A stretch of DNA of 64,000 nt from Lacinutrix sp. C3R15 (GTDB lineage: Bacteria > Bacteroidota > Bacteroidia > Flavobacteriales > Flavobacteriaceae): contig NZ_JAHKPZ010000038.1 in NCBI RefSeq assembly GCF_018860825.1, positions 1-64,000 of the forward strand. Direction: 5' to 3'. Shown piece by piece: positions 37,308 through 46,707 of this stretch. The stretch's first letter is position 1; the number at the start of each line of letters is the position of its first letter. A program made the position numbers and the translations under genes. The notes below the pieces were generated by a model. It had not been told where the DNA came from. It ran no database searches and worked only from the letters and a program-made list of their open reading frames with translations.

Positions 37308-38177
37308 TTAATTCACAAAAGGGATTAAACCACGAAGTCCCATATCTACTACTTGCTCTCCTGCACTAGGCTCATACTTACCATCTGTGTTTACTTCTGT
37401 CCACTCAAAACTATTATTAATGGAAAAAGAAAGCGTCACTACAACATCTTCGGTTTCTTCACCAGAAATCGTTAGGCCATTTTCAAATTCTCCTGTTACC
37501 ACACAAGAACCTTGCGGAATAGGCGAAGAATCAAACAAAGGGTTTGGAACTGTTGTAGCTCCTTCTGGCGCTTGACCTTGCGTAGTAAAACCTAAAGTTT
37601 CAAAAGCCCAAAAACCCTGTAATTTATTTGCGTTTACTGCAATTTCGTTTCCATTTAAATCTAAGCTTGAAATATACGTGTTGTAACCTACAAAACTAGC
37701 TAAAGTACCTGTATATTCATTACCATCTGCTGCCAGAAAATCAATATCTCCTTCTTGATATGCCAAAGATACACGAACCCACTCATAACTTCCTGCACTA
37801 ACATCACTTAAAGGCATTGTTAAAAAAACTTCATTATCTCCTGCAAACCTAGCATTTTCAAAATCTATGGCATTACCTCCTCCTGCAGTAGTTTCGTCTC
37901 CTGCAAAAATAACTTCTCCTGTTCCTAAAGCGGTTAAAGCATTTGGTGCAAACTCTATATAATTTGCACTCATTTTACTAATGGTAGGCGATTGTGCTGC
38001 GTTACCTGAAGCAACACTTACAGGTTGCCCTAAATTACCTAAGCGCTCTTGTGCTGGATCAAATTGTAGTTGAATAATTAAATTTGCTTCAGAAGTAGTA
38101 TTGCTATCCTCTTCTGCATCAGAACATGCAGATAAAGAAATGAAACTAATACAAAATATCCATTTTAGTGCTTTCAT
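37308..38177 (-). CDS. Lipoprotein of unknown function
   Basis: This is a 289-residue lipoprotein from ATG 38177 (MKALKWIFCISFISLSAC, lipidated C18, then SDAEED). An upstream in-frame ATG at 38240 overlaps the previous gene and has no signal-like start. The mature part is beta-rich and acidic, with IQLQFDPAQERLGNLGQ near the start, AGSYEWVRVSLAYQ in the middle, and SCVVTGEF and VVVTLSFSINNSFEW towards the end. I recognise no family. It follows the VPS10/BNR gene at close range on the same strand and may be co-transcribed with it. Confidence 0.75.
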   Translation of the reverse strand: MKALKWIFCISFISLSACSDAEEDSNTTSEANLIIQLQFDPAQERLGNLGQPVSVASGNAAQSPTISKMSANYIEFAPNALTALGTGEVIFAGDETTAGGGNAIDFENARFAGDNEVFLTMPLSDVSAGSYEWVRVSLAYQEGDIDFLAADGNEYTGTLASFVGYNTYISSLDLNGNEIAVNANKLQGFWAFETLGFTTQGQAPEGATTVPNPLFDSSPIPQGSCVVTGEFENGLTISGEETEDVVVTLSFSINNSFEWTEVNTDGKYEPSAGEQVVDMGLRGLIPFVN

Positions 38178-38226
38178 GTTGTAAAGGTTTTGCTTATAGT
38201 AACTTAAAAAACACAAAATTAGTATG

Positions 38227-41067
38227 TTATTGGACTTCAAAACTTATTTTCTCTCCTTCTATTTGAATAAAATATTTGCCAATAGGTAAATAATATTTGC
38301 CGTTTTTAGCTTCTGTAATATCAATGCTTGTATTTTCTTTTAAAAGTATTTTCTTTCCGTTTTCGGTTATCGATAAATCATAATCTACATAGTTAAAACC
38401 TGTATCAGACGCTACCAAAATGCTGTTTAGAGTAGCTCCTTTTTCCGAAAGGATTTTAACTTCTTTTTCACCTAAAGTTGTTGTGTAAAATCTTATGGTT
38501 TCTGAAGGCTCATAAACATCAAACCATTTGCTCCAAGAACTTCCCCAACGCGAAGAGTAACGAACCTCTTGAAAAGGAAAAATCGTCGTATTTTTACTTA
38601 ATAACGTAGCATTCATTTTTTGTAAAGGCGCAATATTGGTTTTATAAATACTTCTTCCGTGTGTTCCTAAAAGCAACTCTTTAGCTTCGGCTTGTATTAC
38701 CAAATCATGTACTGCAACTGCTGGTAAATTTTTACTAAACGCTTCCCATTTCTCTCCTTTATTAAAAGTTACATAGGCGCCATTATCGGTTCCTAAGTAA
38801 AGTACATTTTCATTTTCAGGATCTTCTTTTATTACATTTACTGGAGACATTGCAATGTTAGAAGAAATGCTTTTCCAGGTATTTCCGTAGTCTTCAGAAA
38901 CATATACGTAAACATTAAAATCATCCCAACGATAGCCGTTTAAAGTTACATATACACGTTCTTTTTTGTGCTGCGAAGCGATAACACGCGTAACCCAAAG
39001 GTCTTTAGGAAAACTAGTAGAAATATTTTGCCAGCTTTCTCCTGCATTTTTAGTTACATGTACTAAACCGTCATCACTTCCTGTATAAATAACACCGAAT
39101 TCAAAAGGCGATTCGCTAATAGAAGTTAGTGTACCATAAGCCACATTTCCTTTTTTTCCGCCTTGGGTTAAATCGTTACTAATAGCTTTCCAGTCGTCTC
39201 CTTGGTTCATAGAGCGCATTAATTTATTTCCTCCTAAATACAGAATATCCTGATGATGTGGCGATAATAATATTGGTGTTTGCCAATTAAATCGATACGG
39301 ATTTTCACCCAACTCATGTTTTGGCTGTATGTATTTTTGTTCTTTAGTTTCGCGATTAATTCTAAAATAATTTCCAAACTGATATCCTGTGTAAACCACA
39401 TTGGCATTCCTGCTATCTATTTGCACTTGCATACCATCACCTCCCATTAAGCTCTCCCAAGGGTTTTGCCCACTTTGTTGCCAATACTTATCTTGTTCGG
39501 CATTATTTGCACCTACCCAAACACCATTATCTTGCAAGCCTCCATAAACATTATATGGTTTTTCATTATCTACATTAATGGTATAAAACTGCCCTACAGG
39601 ATTTACATTTAGTTTTTCCCAGCTTTCGCCATCATCATAACTTATGTTTAATCCGCCATCATTTCCATCAATTAAATGGCCTTGTCTTTTAGAATTCACC
39701 CAAAGTGCTTGATGATCTGCATGTACATTTTCTTTACTTATAGAAGTAAATGTTTTTCCGCCATCTTTAGATTTTAAAATAGGAACACCAAGTACATAAA
39801 TACCATTTTCATCTTGCGGATCTACACGAATTTCGCCAAAATAATACCCATAACTATAATATAAATCGTCTAGAAAATCGTCATGTGTTTTTTGCCAAGT
39901 TTTTCCGCCATCTGTACTTTTATACACCTCAGCGCCAATTACAGGCGTATCAAAAAGCAACGTATTTGCATTTTCTAAATACGCAGCTACATCTATTGGT
40001 TTAACGTTTCCGCTACGCACTAATTGTTTTACATTTTCGGCACGATATTTTTCCTGAAAACCATTCCTTTTTAAAAAGTTGTTTAACTTTTTATCTTCTA
40101 AGGTTAAGAAAGTTTCGGTAGTCATGGTTTTAAAATCTTCTTTAGTTAAACCACTACGCGTTGTTTTTTCACTTTCTTTTTTTCTTCTAAATTGATTATC
40201 ATGCAATGCATAAATAGTAGTATCATTGTAAACTGCCAATCCTATTCTACCAACGCCTTTTCCTGTAGGGAAACCACTTTTTTTTGTAGAAATTTTTTGC
40301 CAAGTTGCACCAGCATCTGTACTTTTATAAATGGCAGAATTGCTTCCGCTTCCTTTAAAATGCCACGCTTTTCTATCTTTAGCCCATGAAGCAGCAAACA
40401 TAATATTGTAATTATCTGGTGCATGCTGCAGGTCTATAATTCCGCTTGTTTCATCAACAAACAACGTTTGCTTCCAGGTTTTACCTCCATCAATGGTTTT
40501 ATAAACACCACGCATTGTGTTTGCCGAGTATAAATGTCCAACAACACCAACCGTTACTTCCTCTGGATTATTAGGATTTATTAAAATACGACCAATATGA
40601 TGCGCATCTTGCAAACCAACATTCTCCCAAGTTTTTCCGTTATCTGTAGATTTTAAAACACCAATCCCTGAATACGAAGAACGCGAGGAATTATTTTCAC
40701 CTGTACCAACCCAAAGGATATTATTTTTCCAGTCTACAGCAATGTCTCCAATATTTTGAGTAGGTGCTGTATCTAACACAGGCACAAACGTAGCACCATT
40801 ATTGGTTGTATACCACAAGCCACCTGAAGCATAAGCCACATAAAACACTATTGGGTTTTCTGGATTTACATCTATATCTACCACACGACCACTCATTACA
40901 GCTGGCCCAATATTTTTAAAAGGTACATTTTTTACTAAAGAACCTTGCTGTAGTTTTGCCTTTTGCATTAATTCTTTTTGTATCACTGCTGCGCTAGTGG
41001 CTGGCTGCTGTGCTTTTACCTGAAGAATAAAACAAATAAAAAACACAAAAAAGATTCTTGTTTTCAT
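38227..41067 (-). CDS. Exported VPS10/BNR-repeat beta-propeller protein (glycosyl-hydrolase-like)
   Basis: This 946-residue protein has a signal peptide (1-19, QVKAQ). The body is made of BNR/Asp-box repeats (for example STDNGKTWENVG, TIDGGKTWKQ, STDAGATWQK, SKDGGKTF) that build one or two beta-propellers, as in sortilin/VPS10 and sialidase-like proteins. The opening FKNIGPAVMSGRVVDIDV is typical of the Bacteroidota family annotated as glycosyl hydrolase or WD40/YVTN/BNR-like protein. The catalytic residues of true sialidases are not evident, so enzymatic activity is unproven. It is probably a periplasmic or surface protein. Confidence 0.85.
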   Translation of the reverse strand: MKTRIFFVFFICFILQVKAQQPATSAAVIQKELMQKAKLQQGSLVKNVPFKNIGPAVMSGRVVDIDVNPENPIVFYVAYASGGLWYTTNNGATFVPVLDTAPTQNIGDIAVDWKNNILWVGTGENNSSRSSYSGIGVLKSTDNGKTWENVGLQDAHHIGRILINPNNPEEVTVGVVGHLYSANTMRGVYKTIDGGKTWKQTLFVDETSGIIDLQHAPDNYNIMFAASWAKDRKAWHFKGSGSNSAIYKSTDAGATWQKISTKKSGFPTGKGVGRIGLAVYNDTTIYALHDNQFRRKKESEKTTRSGLTKEDFKTMTTETFLTLEDKKLNNFLKRNGFQEKYRAENVKQLVRSGNVKPIDVAAYLENANTLLFDTPVIGAEVYKSTDGGKTWQKTHDDFLDDLYYSYGYYFGEIRVDPQDENGIYVLGVPILKSKDGGKTFTSISKENVHADHQALWVNSKRQGHLIDGNDGGLNISYDDGESWEKLNVNPVGQFYTINVDNEKPYNVYGGLQDNGVWVGANNAEQDKYWQQSGQNPWESLMGGDGMQVQIDSRNANVVYTGYQFGNYFRINRETKEQKYIQPKHELGENPYRFNWQTPILLSPHHQDILYLGGNKLMRSMNQGDDWKAISNDLTQGGKKGNVAYGTLTSISESPFEFGVIYTGSDDGLVHVTKNAGESWQNISTSFPKDLWVTRVIASQHKKERVYVTLNGYRWDDFNVYVYVSEDYGNTWKSISSNIAMSPVNVIKEDPENENVLYLGTDNGAYVTFNKGEKWEAFSKNLPAVAVHDLVIQAEAKELLLGTHGRSIYKTNIAPLQKMNATLLSKNTTIFPFQEVRYSSRWGSSWSKWFDVYEPSETIRFYTTTLGEKEVKILSEKGATLNSILVASDTGFNYVDYDLSITENGKKILLKENTSIDITEAKNGKYYLPIGKYFIQIEGEKISFEVQ

Positions 41068-41247
41068 AATGAAGGTTTTAAAGTTTCAAGATACTTATAA
41101 TTGTAAAATACACAAAGCAATTACAAAAAGAGCCTATATTTTAAGATGCTTTTATAACTATTGTATTTTAAACTTCTTACTTTTGATATTCTAAACTGAA
41201 TTCAAAATAAAATTCCATTTCTTAAAGGAATTAAAAACGATTTTCTC

Positions 41248-42540
41248 ATGAAATACAACCCAATAGACAATCAACTTTTTATAAAAAACCGCAAAAATTT
41301 TGCTTCGCAAATGACCTCTAAAAGCCTTGCTGTTTTTAACTCTAATGATATTTACCCTGTTAGCGCAGATAGCACCTTACCTTTTGCACAACATAGAGAC
41401 ATCTTTTTTTTAAGCGGTGTGGATCAAGAAGAAAGTATTTTAGTACTTTTTCCAGATTGCCCAAACCCAAAACATAAAGAAATTCTATTTTTAAAAGAAA
41501 CCAACGAGCATATTGCTGTTTGGGAAGGCGAAAAACTTACCAAAGAAGCCGCGTTTAAAACAAGTGGTATAAAAACCGTATACTGGTTACAAGACCTAGA
41601 AAGAATATTGTTTGAATTAATGACGCAAGCAGAAACGGTTTACATAAACACCAACGAACACTACAGAGCAAATGTAGAAACCGAAACTCGCGAAGACCGT
41701 TTTACTAAATGGTTAAAAGAAAAATATCCTGCGCATCGTGTTGCAAAAAGCAACCCTATTTTACAAGCATTACGCGCTGTAAAAGACCCAATAGAATTAG
41801 ATTTAATTCAGCAAGCTTGTACGATTACCGAAAAAGGGTTTAGAAGAATATTAAACTTTGTAAAACCTGGTGTTATGGAGTATAATATTGAAGCAGAGTT
41901 TATGCATGAGTTTTTAAACAACCGCTCTAAAGGATTTGCATACACGCCAATTGTTGCTTCTGGTAATAACGCAAACGTATTGCATTATATAGAAAACAAC
42001 CAAGAATGTAAAGCTGGCGATTTAATTTTACTAGATGTTGGTGCAGAATACGCTAATTACTCTAGTGATATGACTAGAACTATTCCTGTTTCCGGAAAAT
42101 TTACCAAGCGTCAACGCGAAGTATATGATGCTGTAAATAGAGTAAAAAACGAAGCTACAAAACTATTAGTTCCTGGAGCATTTTGGGCAGAATACCATAA
42201 AGAGGTTGGTAAAATAATGACTAGCGAATTGTTAGGCCTTGGCTTAATTGACAAAGCAGACGTACAAAACGAAAACCCAGATTGGCCAGCATATAAAAAA
42301 TACTTTATGCACGGAACCAGCCACCACATGGGATTAGATACGCATGATTACGGTTTATTATATGAACCAATGCAAGAAAATATGGTGTTTACCGTAGAAC
42401 CTGGAATTTATATTCCAGATGAAGGATTTGGTATTCGATTAGAAGATGATGTAGTAATACAAAAAACAGGAGAACCTTTTAATTTAATGCGCAATATACC
42501 TATTGAAGCAGAAGAAATTGAAGACCTAATGAACCAGTAA
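41248..42540 (+). CDS. pepP: Xaa-Pro aminopeptidase (aminopeptidase P family, M24B)
   Basis: This 430-residue enzyme removes N-terminal residues before proline. The N-terminal domain (about 1-170) precedes a pita-bread catalytic domain. The five metal ligands are visible: D263 and D274 (DVGAEYANYSSD), H359 (GTSHHMG), Glu in TVEPGIYIP and Glu in IRLEDDV. It has no signal peptide, so it is cytosolic. It lies alone, with a divergent BNR protein upstream and a good terminator after the stop. Together with the S46 and M28 peptidases it suggests a peptide-based nutrition. Confidence 0.93.
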   Translation: MKYNPIDNQLFIKNRKNFASQMTSKSLAVFNSNDIYPVSADSTLPFAQHRDIFFLSGVDQEESILVLFPDCPNPKHKEILFLKETNEHIAVWEGEKLTKEAAFKTSGIKTVYWLQDLERILFELMTQAETVYINTNEHYRANVETETREDRFTKWLKEKYPAHRVAKSNPILQALRAVKDPIELDLIQQACTITEKGFRRILNFVKPGVMEYNIEAEFMHEFLNNRSKGFAYTPIVASGNNANVLHYIENNQECKAGDLILLDVGAEYANYSSDMTRTIPVSGKFTKRQREVYDAVNRVKNEATKLLVPGAFWAEYHKEVGKIMTSELLGLGLIDKADVQNENPDWPAYKKYFMHGTSHHMGLDTHDYGLLYEPMQENMVFTVEPGIYIPDEGFGIRLEDDVVIQKTGEPFNLMRNIPIEAEEIEDLMNQ

Positions 42541-42557
42541 AAACAAACATACATTTT

Positions 42558-42586
42558 AAAAAGCCTCTATATAGAGGCTTTTTTTA
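42558..42586 (+). terminator. Rho-independent terminator of pepP
   Basis: A perfect palindrome at 42561-42580 (stem AAGCCTCTAT) with a T-run after it, 20 bases after the pepP stop. Confidence 0.85.
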
Positions 42587-42661
42587 TGCTTTTTTTCTTG
42601 CTTACGGAAAACCATAAAGTTGAATAAACAAGCTTTTATACCTTGCCTGTACCTATAAAAT

Positions 42662-42679
42662 ATACGTAGTACTACGTAT
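42662..42679. repeat. 18-base perfect palindrome upstream of the DUF4468 gene
   Basis: ATACGTAGTACTACGTAT is its own reverse complement. It lies about 90 bases upstream of the 42771 start, in a stretch with no gene. It could be an operator site. Confidence 0.4.
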
Positions 42680-42770
42680 TTTATTTGTTTGTGAGAAAGT
42701 CTAGATTTGAGGTAAGGCTTTTTTGATTATAAAAATTGGGATATAATTCGTTGGCGATAATTTAAACATA

Positions 42771-43319
42771 ATGAGAATGAAGAAAGTTTTACTATTAACA
42801 TTGACAATTTTAATTTCAAACCTATCAATCGGACAAGAAATTCCACAATTAAAATTAACACCAAATGGTGTTAAACCTATTGTTGTTGTAGTTGACAACT
42901 TAAGTGCTAGCGAAATCTATAACAAAGCCCTAAATTGGGTTCAAGAAACTTATAAAAATCCAGACAAGGTCTTAAAAGCAAATATTGCGAATGAAAAAAT
43001 TAGAATTGACGGTTTTGCAAGTGAAGCCTGGTGGTTTAAATCTTTAGGGATTTTACAAACTATAGATATGGCATATACTGTAGAGATTTCTTTTAAAGAC
43101 GGAAAATATCGTTTTGAATATATAATCGGACAATTTTATGTTGGTGGAGGACAAAAAGCACAATATAGTTACAACTCTTTTTATAAAAAAAAGAATGGTG
43201 AAATTAGAAAAACATATAAAGATGCTGTACCGAGTTTAGAAATGACAATGAATAGCCTTTCTCAATCATTTTATGATTATGTTATTGGAAAATCTACCAA
43301 AAAAGATAATGATTGGTAA
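42771..43319 (+). CDS. Exported DUF4468-like protein
   Basis: This 182-residue protein has a signal peptide (about 1-21, SNLSIGQ). An ATG two codons later (42777) is an equally plausible start. The mature part has ALNWVQETYKNPDKVLKANIANEKI and RFEYIIGQFYVG, which resemble the DUF4468 domain (TBP-like fold) of Bacteroidota, usually found in periplasmic proteins of unknown role. The ending is charged (KSTKKDNDW). It lies upstream of a second small exported protein on the same strand, 167 bases away. Confidence 0.7.
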   Translation: MRMKKVLLLTLTILISNLSIGQEIPQLKLTPNGVKPIVVVVDNLSASEIYNKALNWVQETYKNPDKVLKANIANEKIRIDGFASEAWWFKSLGILQTIDMAYTVEISFKDGKYRFEYIIGQFYVGGGQKAQYSYNSFYKKKNGEIRKTYKDAVPSLEMTMNSLSQSFYDYVIGKSTKKDNDW

Positions 43320-43486
43320 AGAATTTAATAAAACGGAATAAAAACTATTACCAAAAACATGTAAAATTAATTGCTAGTTAGAGCTTACTTACAAAAATCC
43401 TTCAGACTTTCTATCTATGATTTTTTTTCTAACTTTAGTACTTAAATACGTTAGAATAAAATACGTTGTGCATAATTTGACCAAAA

Positions 43487-43987
43487 ATGAGAATACTTAC
43501 TATTTTACTACTTTTTTGCTTTTCGATTAGCTATTCCCAAACAGCAGAATATGGAAAATTGACAAAAAAATCTGAATATAAAATTTATATAACCAAAATT
43601 GGAGATTCTTTAAAAGTCGGAGATACTTTGACTATTGGAATACCCACTTCTGATTTAGGATTCACTTATATTTCGCAAGGAGGACAAAGAGTTTCTAATA
43701 CTTTAGCTGATAAAAAAGTTGTTGTAGATAAATTAAAAACTTACGGAACTAAAAAAACCGGATATAAATTATATGCACATTTTAAAGGTTATGGACTAAT
43801 TCCTGTTTTAATAGATTATGACACAGCGCTGGAAGTTGGAGAAATAAAAAACCCGAATAGAAAACTAACTAAAGAAGAAGCTATTGCTAAATTGAAAGAA
43901 GCAAAAGAATTATTAGAATTAGGAGTAATAACCCAAGTAGATTATGACAAATTGAAATCAGAAATGACACCTATTATTCTGAATTAA
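43487..43987 (+). CDS. Exported protein with C-terminal SHOCT domain
   Basis: This 166-residue protein has a signal peptide (1-17, ISYSQ). The central region (about 25-120) is beta-rich (KVGDTLTIGIPTS, GYKLYAHFKGYG). The last 35 residues (TKEEAIAKLKEAKELLELGVITQ and DYDKLKSEM) are a SHOCT module, a short helical oligomerisation domain that is often found at protein ends. The function is unknown. The frame is well supported by the signal and domain match. It may be expressed with the preceding DUF4468 gene. Confidence 0.75.
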   Translation: MRILTILLLFCFSISYSQTAEYGKLTKKSEYKIYITKIGDSLKVGDTLTIGIPTSDLGFTYISQGGQRVSNTLADKKVVVDKLKTYGTKKTGYKLYAHFKGYGLIPVLIDYDTALEVGEIKNPNRKLTKEEAIAKLKEAKELLELGVITQVDYDKLKSEMTPIILN

Positions 43988-44048
43988 AAAAACTAGCACC
44001 ACTAACCTACTTACTAAAACACGCTCTTACTTACACACTCACCACCCC

Positions 44049-45377
44049 CTAAACCTCAACCGCACAATTCTCAAAAACGTAACGTTGTAATTTCTTTAAG
44101 GTTTCTAGCTTATCGCTGGTATTAATAAGCAAAGAAATATTGTTGTTAGAACCACCATACGAGATCATACGTACGTTTACATCTTGTAAAATCTGGAATA
44201 AGTTAGGTGTATCTGCATGAAAAATAATAGCATTACCAACCAGGCAAACAATACTCATATAATCATCTACTTCTACCAAAGCAAAACGCTCTAACTCCTC
44301 AACAATAGCTTTTAAATGCGTGGTATTGTCTATGGTTAGTGACACTGCAATTTCAGAAGTGGTAATCATATCTATAGACGTTTCATAACGCTCAAAAATC
44401 TCGAATACTTTCTTTAAAAAACCATGTGCTAAAAGCATTCTTGCCGATTTAATTTTTATGGCTGTAATACCATCTTTAGCAGCAATAGCTTTTATACCTT
44501 CACCATGTACTTGGTTGGTAATTAAAGTACCATAAGAAGCTGGAGACATGGTATTTTTTAAGCGTACAGGAATATCTAAAGCACGAACTGGCATAACCGT
44601 TTGCGGATGCAATATTTTTGCTCCAAAATAAGCCAACTCTGCAGACTCATCAAAAGACAAATTAGAAATGGCTGTGGTATTTTCTACAAAACGCGGATCG
44701 TTATTATGAAAACCATCAATGTCTGTCCATATTTGTACTTCTTCGGCTTGTACTACAGCACCAATAATAGTTGCTGTGTAATCGCTTCCGCCACGTTGTA
44801 AATTACTAATTGCTCCTTCGGCATCTCTACAAATAAACCCTTGAGTAATATATATTTCTGCTTCTGGAGTTTCAGCAATAACTCGGTTTAAATTCTGCTG
44901 TATATAATAGTTATCTGGCTCGTTGGTTTTATCAATTCGCATAAAATCTAAAGCAGGCAGTAAGGCTGCATTCATATTTTCTTGTTGTAAGTAACTACTA
45001 AAAATAAAAGTAGATAGCAACTCGCCTTGCGCCACAATTTCATTGTACAATAAAACATCGTGCTTTTTATTCACTAAGGTTTCTAAGGTAGTAAATACAA
45101 GATTTACATAATTAAAAACCGATTTGTAAATTTCTGGGTTTGTAATTAAAGTTTTTATGGTTTTGTTATAGTTGTTTCTAAGCGCATCAATAACAATACG
45201 TGCTTCGTCAACATCTCCTGCTTTAATGTATTCTGAAATCTTTACAAGCGCGTTTGTAGTTCCTGACATAGCAGATAAAACCACCACTTTTTTCTGTCCG
45301 TTGTTAATGATGTCTTTTACATGCATCATGTTTTCAATTGAACCAACAGATGTACCTCCAAATTTTAATACCAACAT
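44049..45377 (-). CDS. lysC: Aspartate kinase (lysC-type, monofunctional)
   Basis: This 442-residue enzyme phosphorylates aspartate, the first step to lysine, threonine and methionine. The kinase domain (about 1-285) has KFGGTSVGS (5-13), VVVLSAMSG, GFICRDAEG, GGSDYTAT and IWTDIDG. Two ACT domains follow (about 300-442), which give feedback control by lysine or threonine. The protein is monofunctional; no homoserine dehydrogenase is fused. It is divergent from an ACT-type protein gene, 218 bases apart. Confidence 0.94.
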   Translation of the reverse strand: MLVLKFGGTSVGSIENMMHVKDIINNGQKKVVVLSAMSGTTNALVKISEYIKAGDVDEARIVIDALRNNYNKTIKTLITNPEIYKSVFNYVNLVFTTLETLVNKKHDVLLYNEIVAQGELLSTFIFSSYLQQENMNAALLPALDFMRIDKTNEPDNYYIQQNLNRVIAETPEAEIYITQGFICRDAEGAISNLQRGGSDYTATIIGAVVQAEEVQIWTDIDGFHNNDPRFVENTTAISNLSFDESAELAYFGAKILHPQTVMPVRALDIPVRLKNTMSPASYGTLITNQVHGEGIKAIAAKDGITAIKIKSARMLLAHGFLKKVFEIFERYETSIDMITTSEIAVSLTIDNTTHLKAIVEELERFALVEVDDYMSIVCLVGNAIIFHADTPNLFQILQDVNVRMISYGGSNNNISLLINTSDKLETLKKLQRYVFENCAVEV

Positions 45378-45399
45378 AATATTTACTGTTTTATAAGCA

Positions 45400-45407
45400 C
45401 AAAACTA
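45400..45407 (-). promoter_or_regulatory. -7 box (TAGTTTTG) for lysC
   Basis: On the minus strand TAGTTTTG matches TAnnTTTG and is 22 bases before the lysC ATG. No TTG -33 element is evident. Confidence 0.4.
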
Positions 45408-45449
45408 ATTAGGAAGTAACTGATAACCATAAAAATGAAAAAATTGTAC

Positions 45450-45457
45450 TACTTTTG
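45450..45457 (+). promoter_or_regulatory. -7 box (TACTTTTG) for the ACT-type gene
   Basis: TACTTTTG followed by CAC matches the TAnnTTTGCAC form also seen before sufA and the 50304 hydrolase gene. It implies a leader of about 130 bases before the ATG at 45596. Confidence 0.45.
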
Positions 45458-45549
45458 CACAACTTGTTAAATAATTAACAATTAGTATTGTTTTTAGTAT
45501 TGGTAAAATAGCAACCTTAAAAAGGAATACACCATACAACAAGGTCTGC

Positions 45550-45568
45550 TTATCATACAGAATGATAA
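45550..45568. repeat. Inverted repeat in the leader of the ACT-type gene
   Basis: TTATCAT (45550-45556) and ATGATAA (45562-45568) are perfect arms around ACAGA, 27 bases before the start codon. It could be an operator or a small RNA hairpin in the leader. Confidence 0.4.
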
Positions 45569-45595
45569 AAGGAAAAGCAAAAAGAAAACTTATTT

Positions 45596-46252
45596 ATGAA
45601 AACCATAGCCTCTTGTGTAGAAGACATATTAATTACACAACCTTTTTTAGAAGAAGCATTATCTAGAAGCATTATTAACTATTCTGCTTTAGCCGAAGAA
45701 TTAAAAACACCTATTAGCGATATGCTAAGAAAGCCTGTAAAAGCTGGTGCTATCATGATGGCTTTGCGTAGATACAATACACCAAACACCTTACGTCACT
45801 CTTTAAAACTAAAAAGCACCTTACAAAAATTAGGAGATATTACGGTGCGTTCTAACTTGAGTGATTTTACGTTTCAAAACTCAGAAACCTTAATACAAAG
45901 TCACTCTAAAATTTTAGAACAAGTAGAAAGCAACAAAGATGTTTTTTATGCTTTTACCAGAGGTATTTATGAAAGCAACATCATTATATCTAGTTCAGAA
46001 AAAAAGGCCATTACCAAGTATTTTGTAGCAGAAAACCAAACAGGAATTCAAGAAGGACTATCTGCCATTAGTGTACGTTTACCAAAAGACAACTCAAAAA
46101 TATCGGGTTTATACTACCAGATTTTTAAGCGATTGGCTTGGGAGAACATTCCTATATACGAAGTGGTTTCTACCACCAACGAATTTACCGTATTGGTAGA
46201 AGACCACGTAGTAGACAAGGCTTTTTCTGTTATTAAAAACTTAAAGAACTAG
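45596..46252 (+). CDS. Conserved protein with C-terminal ACT-like domain, divergent from aspartokinase
   Basis: This 218-residue protein has a helical N-terminal part (about 1-80) with SIINYSALAEELKTPISDML and VKAGAIMMALRRY, which looks like a helix-turn-helix or winged-helix segment. The C-terminal part (about 150-218: GLSAISVRLPKDNSKISGL and FKRLAWENIPIYEVVSTTNE) strongly resembles the ACT domains of aspartokinase. There is no kinase domain. A ligand-sensing regulator of aspartate-family amino acids is inferred from this layout and the neighbouring lysC. I do not know a named family. The stop codon overlaps the stop of the convergent gene in one CTAG. Confidence 0.78.
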   Translation: MKTIASCVEDILITQPFLEEALSRSIINYSALAEELKTPISDMLRKPVKAGAIMMALRRYNTPNTLRHSLKLKSTLQKLGDITVRSNLSDFTFQNSETLIQSHSKILEQVESNKDVFYAFTRGIYESNIIISSSEKKAITKYFVAENQTGIQEGLSAISVRLPKDNSKISGLYYQIFKRLAWENIPIYEVVSTTNEFTVLVEDHVVDKAFSVIKNLKN

Positions 46253-46602
46253 TTGGTAACTAAAACCAGTTCACCTGCTTGTAAAGCCTTTTTATAATTA
46301 GCCTTTACAGTAGCATACAAACCAAAAAATTTAGTACCATCTTCCTTTTTTAAAACAACATAATTTTCATTATTGTCATCACTAACAACATCAGCAACCA
46401 CAACTTGGCTACCAATTACAGGTTTATAACTGGAAGTTTTACCACGCTTTACTAAAATATTTAATTGTGGAAATGAAATATGATTATAAAATTGAGCCGA
46501 AGGTGCTTTAACCATTAATTTATCACCAACCTTTGGCTGACTTTGTCCATAAGACAATAAACTAACACAAATAAACAATACCATTACAACTATTTTTTTC
46601 AT
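46249..46602 (-). CDS. Small exported protein of unknown function
   Basis: This 117-residue protein has a signal peptide (1-19, LLSYGQ). The mature part is beta-rich (VGDKLMVKAPSAQFY, SYKPVIGSQVVVADVV, NENYVVLKKEDGTKFF) and has no Cys. I recognise no family; a small SH3-like or barrel fold would fit. It is convergent with the ACT-type gene, sharing a 4-base CTAG as both stop codons. A terminator separates it from the next gene on the same strand. Confidence 0.65.
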   Translation of the reverse strand: MKKIVVMVLFICVSLLSYGQSQPKVGDKLMVKAPSAQFYNHISFPQLNILVKRGKTSSYKPVIGSQVVVADVVSDDNNENYVVLKKEDGTKFFGLYATVKANYKKALQAGELVLVTN

Positions 46603-46650
46603 AAACTTTTAAGCTTTAAAATTAAGATTGCAAAGTTAAAAAAAGGACAT

Positions 46651-46688
46651 AAAAAAAAGGCAAACTTTAACAAAGTTTGCCTTTTTTT
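46651..46688. terminator. Bidirectional rho-independent terminator
   Basis: A 10-bp stem (46659-46668 with 46672-46681), flanked by eight A and seven T. It ends the cupredoxin-like gene transcript on the minus strand. Confidence 0.85.
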
Positions 46689-46707
46689 CACCTAAAATAT
46701 TATCTAT

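Noticed and set aside
38178-38240. Longer start of the 37308-38177 lipoprotein
   Set aside because: It overlaps the preceding gene, and the downstream ATG gives a proper lipoprotein signal.
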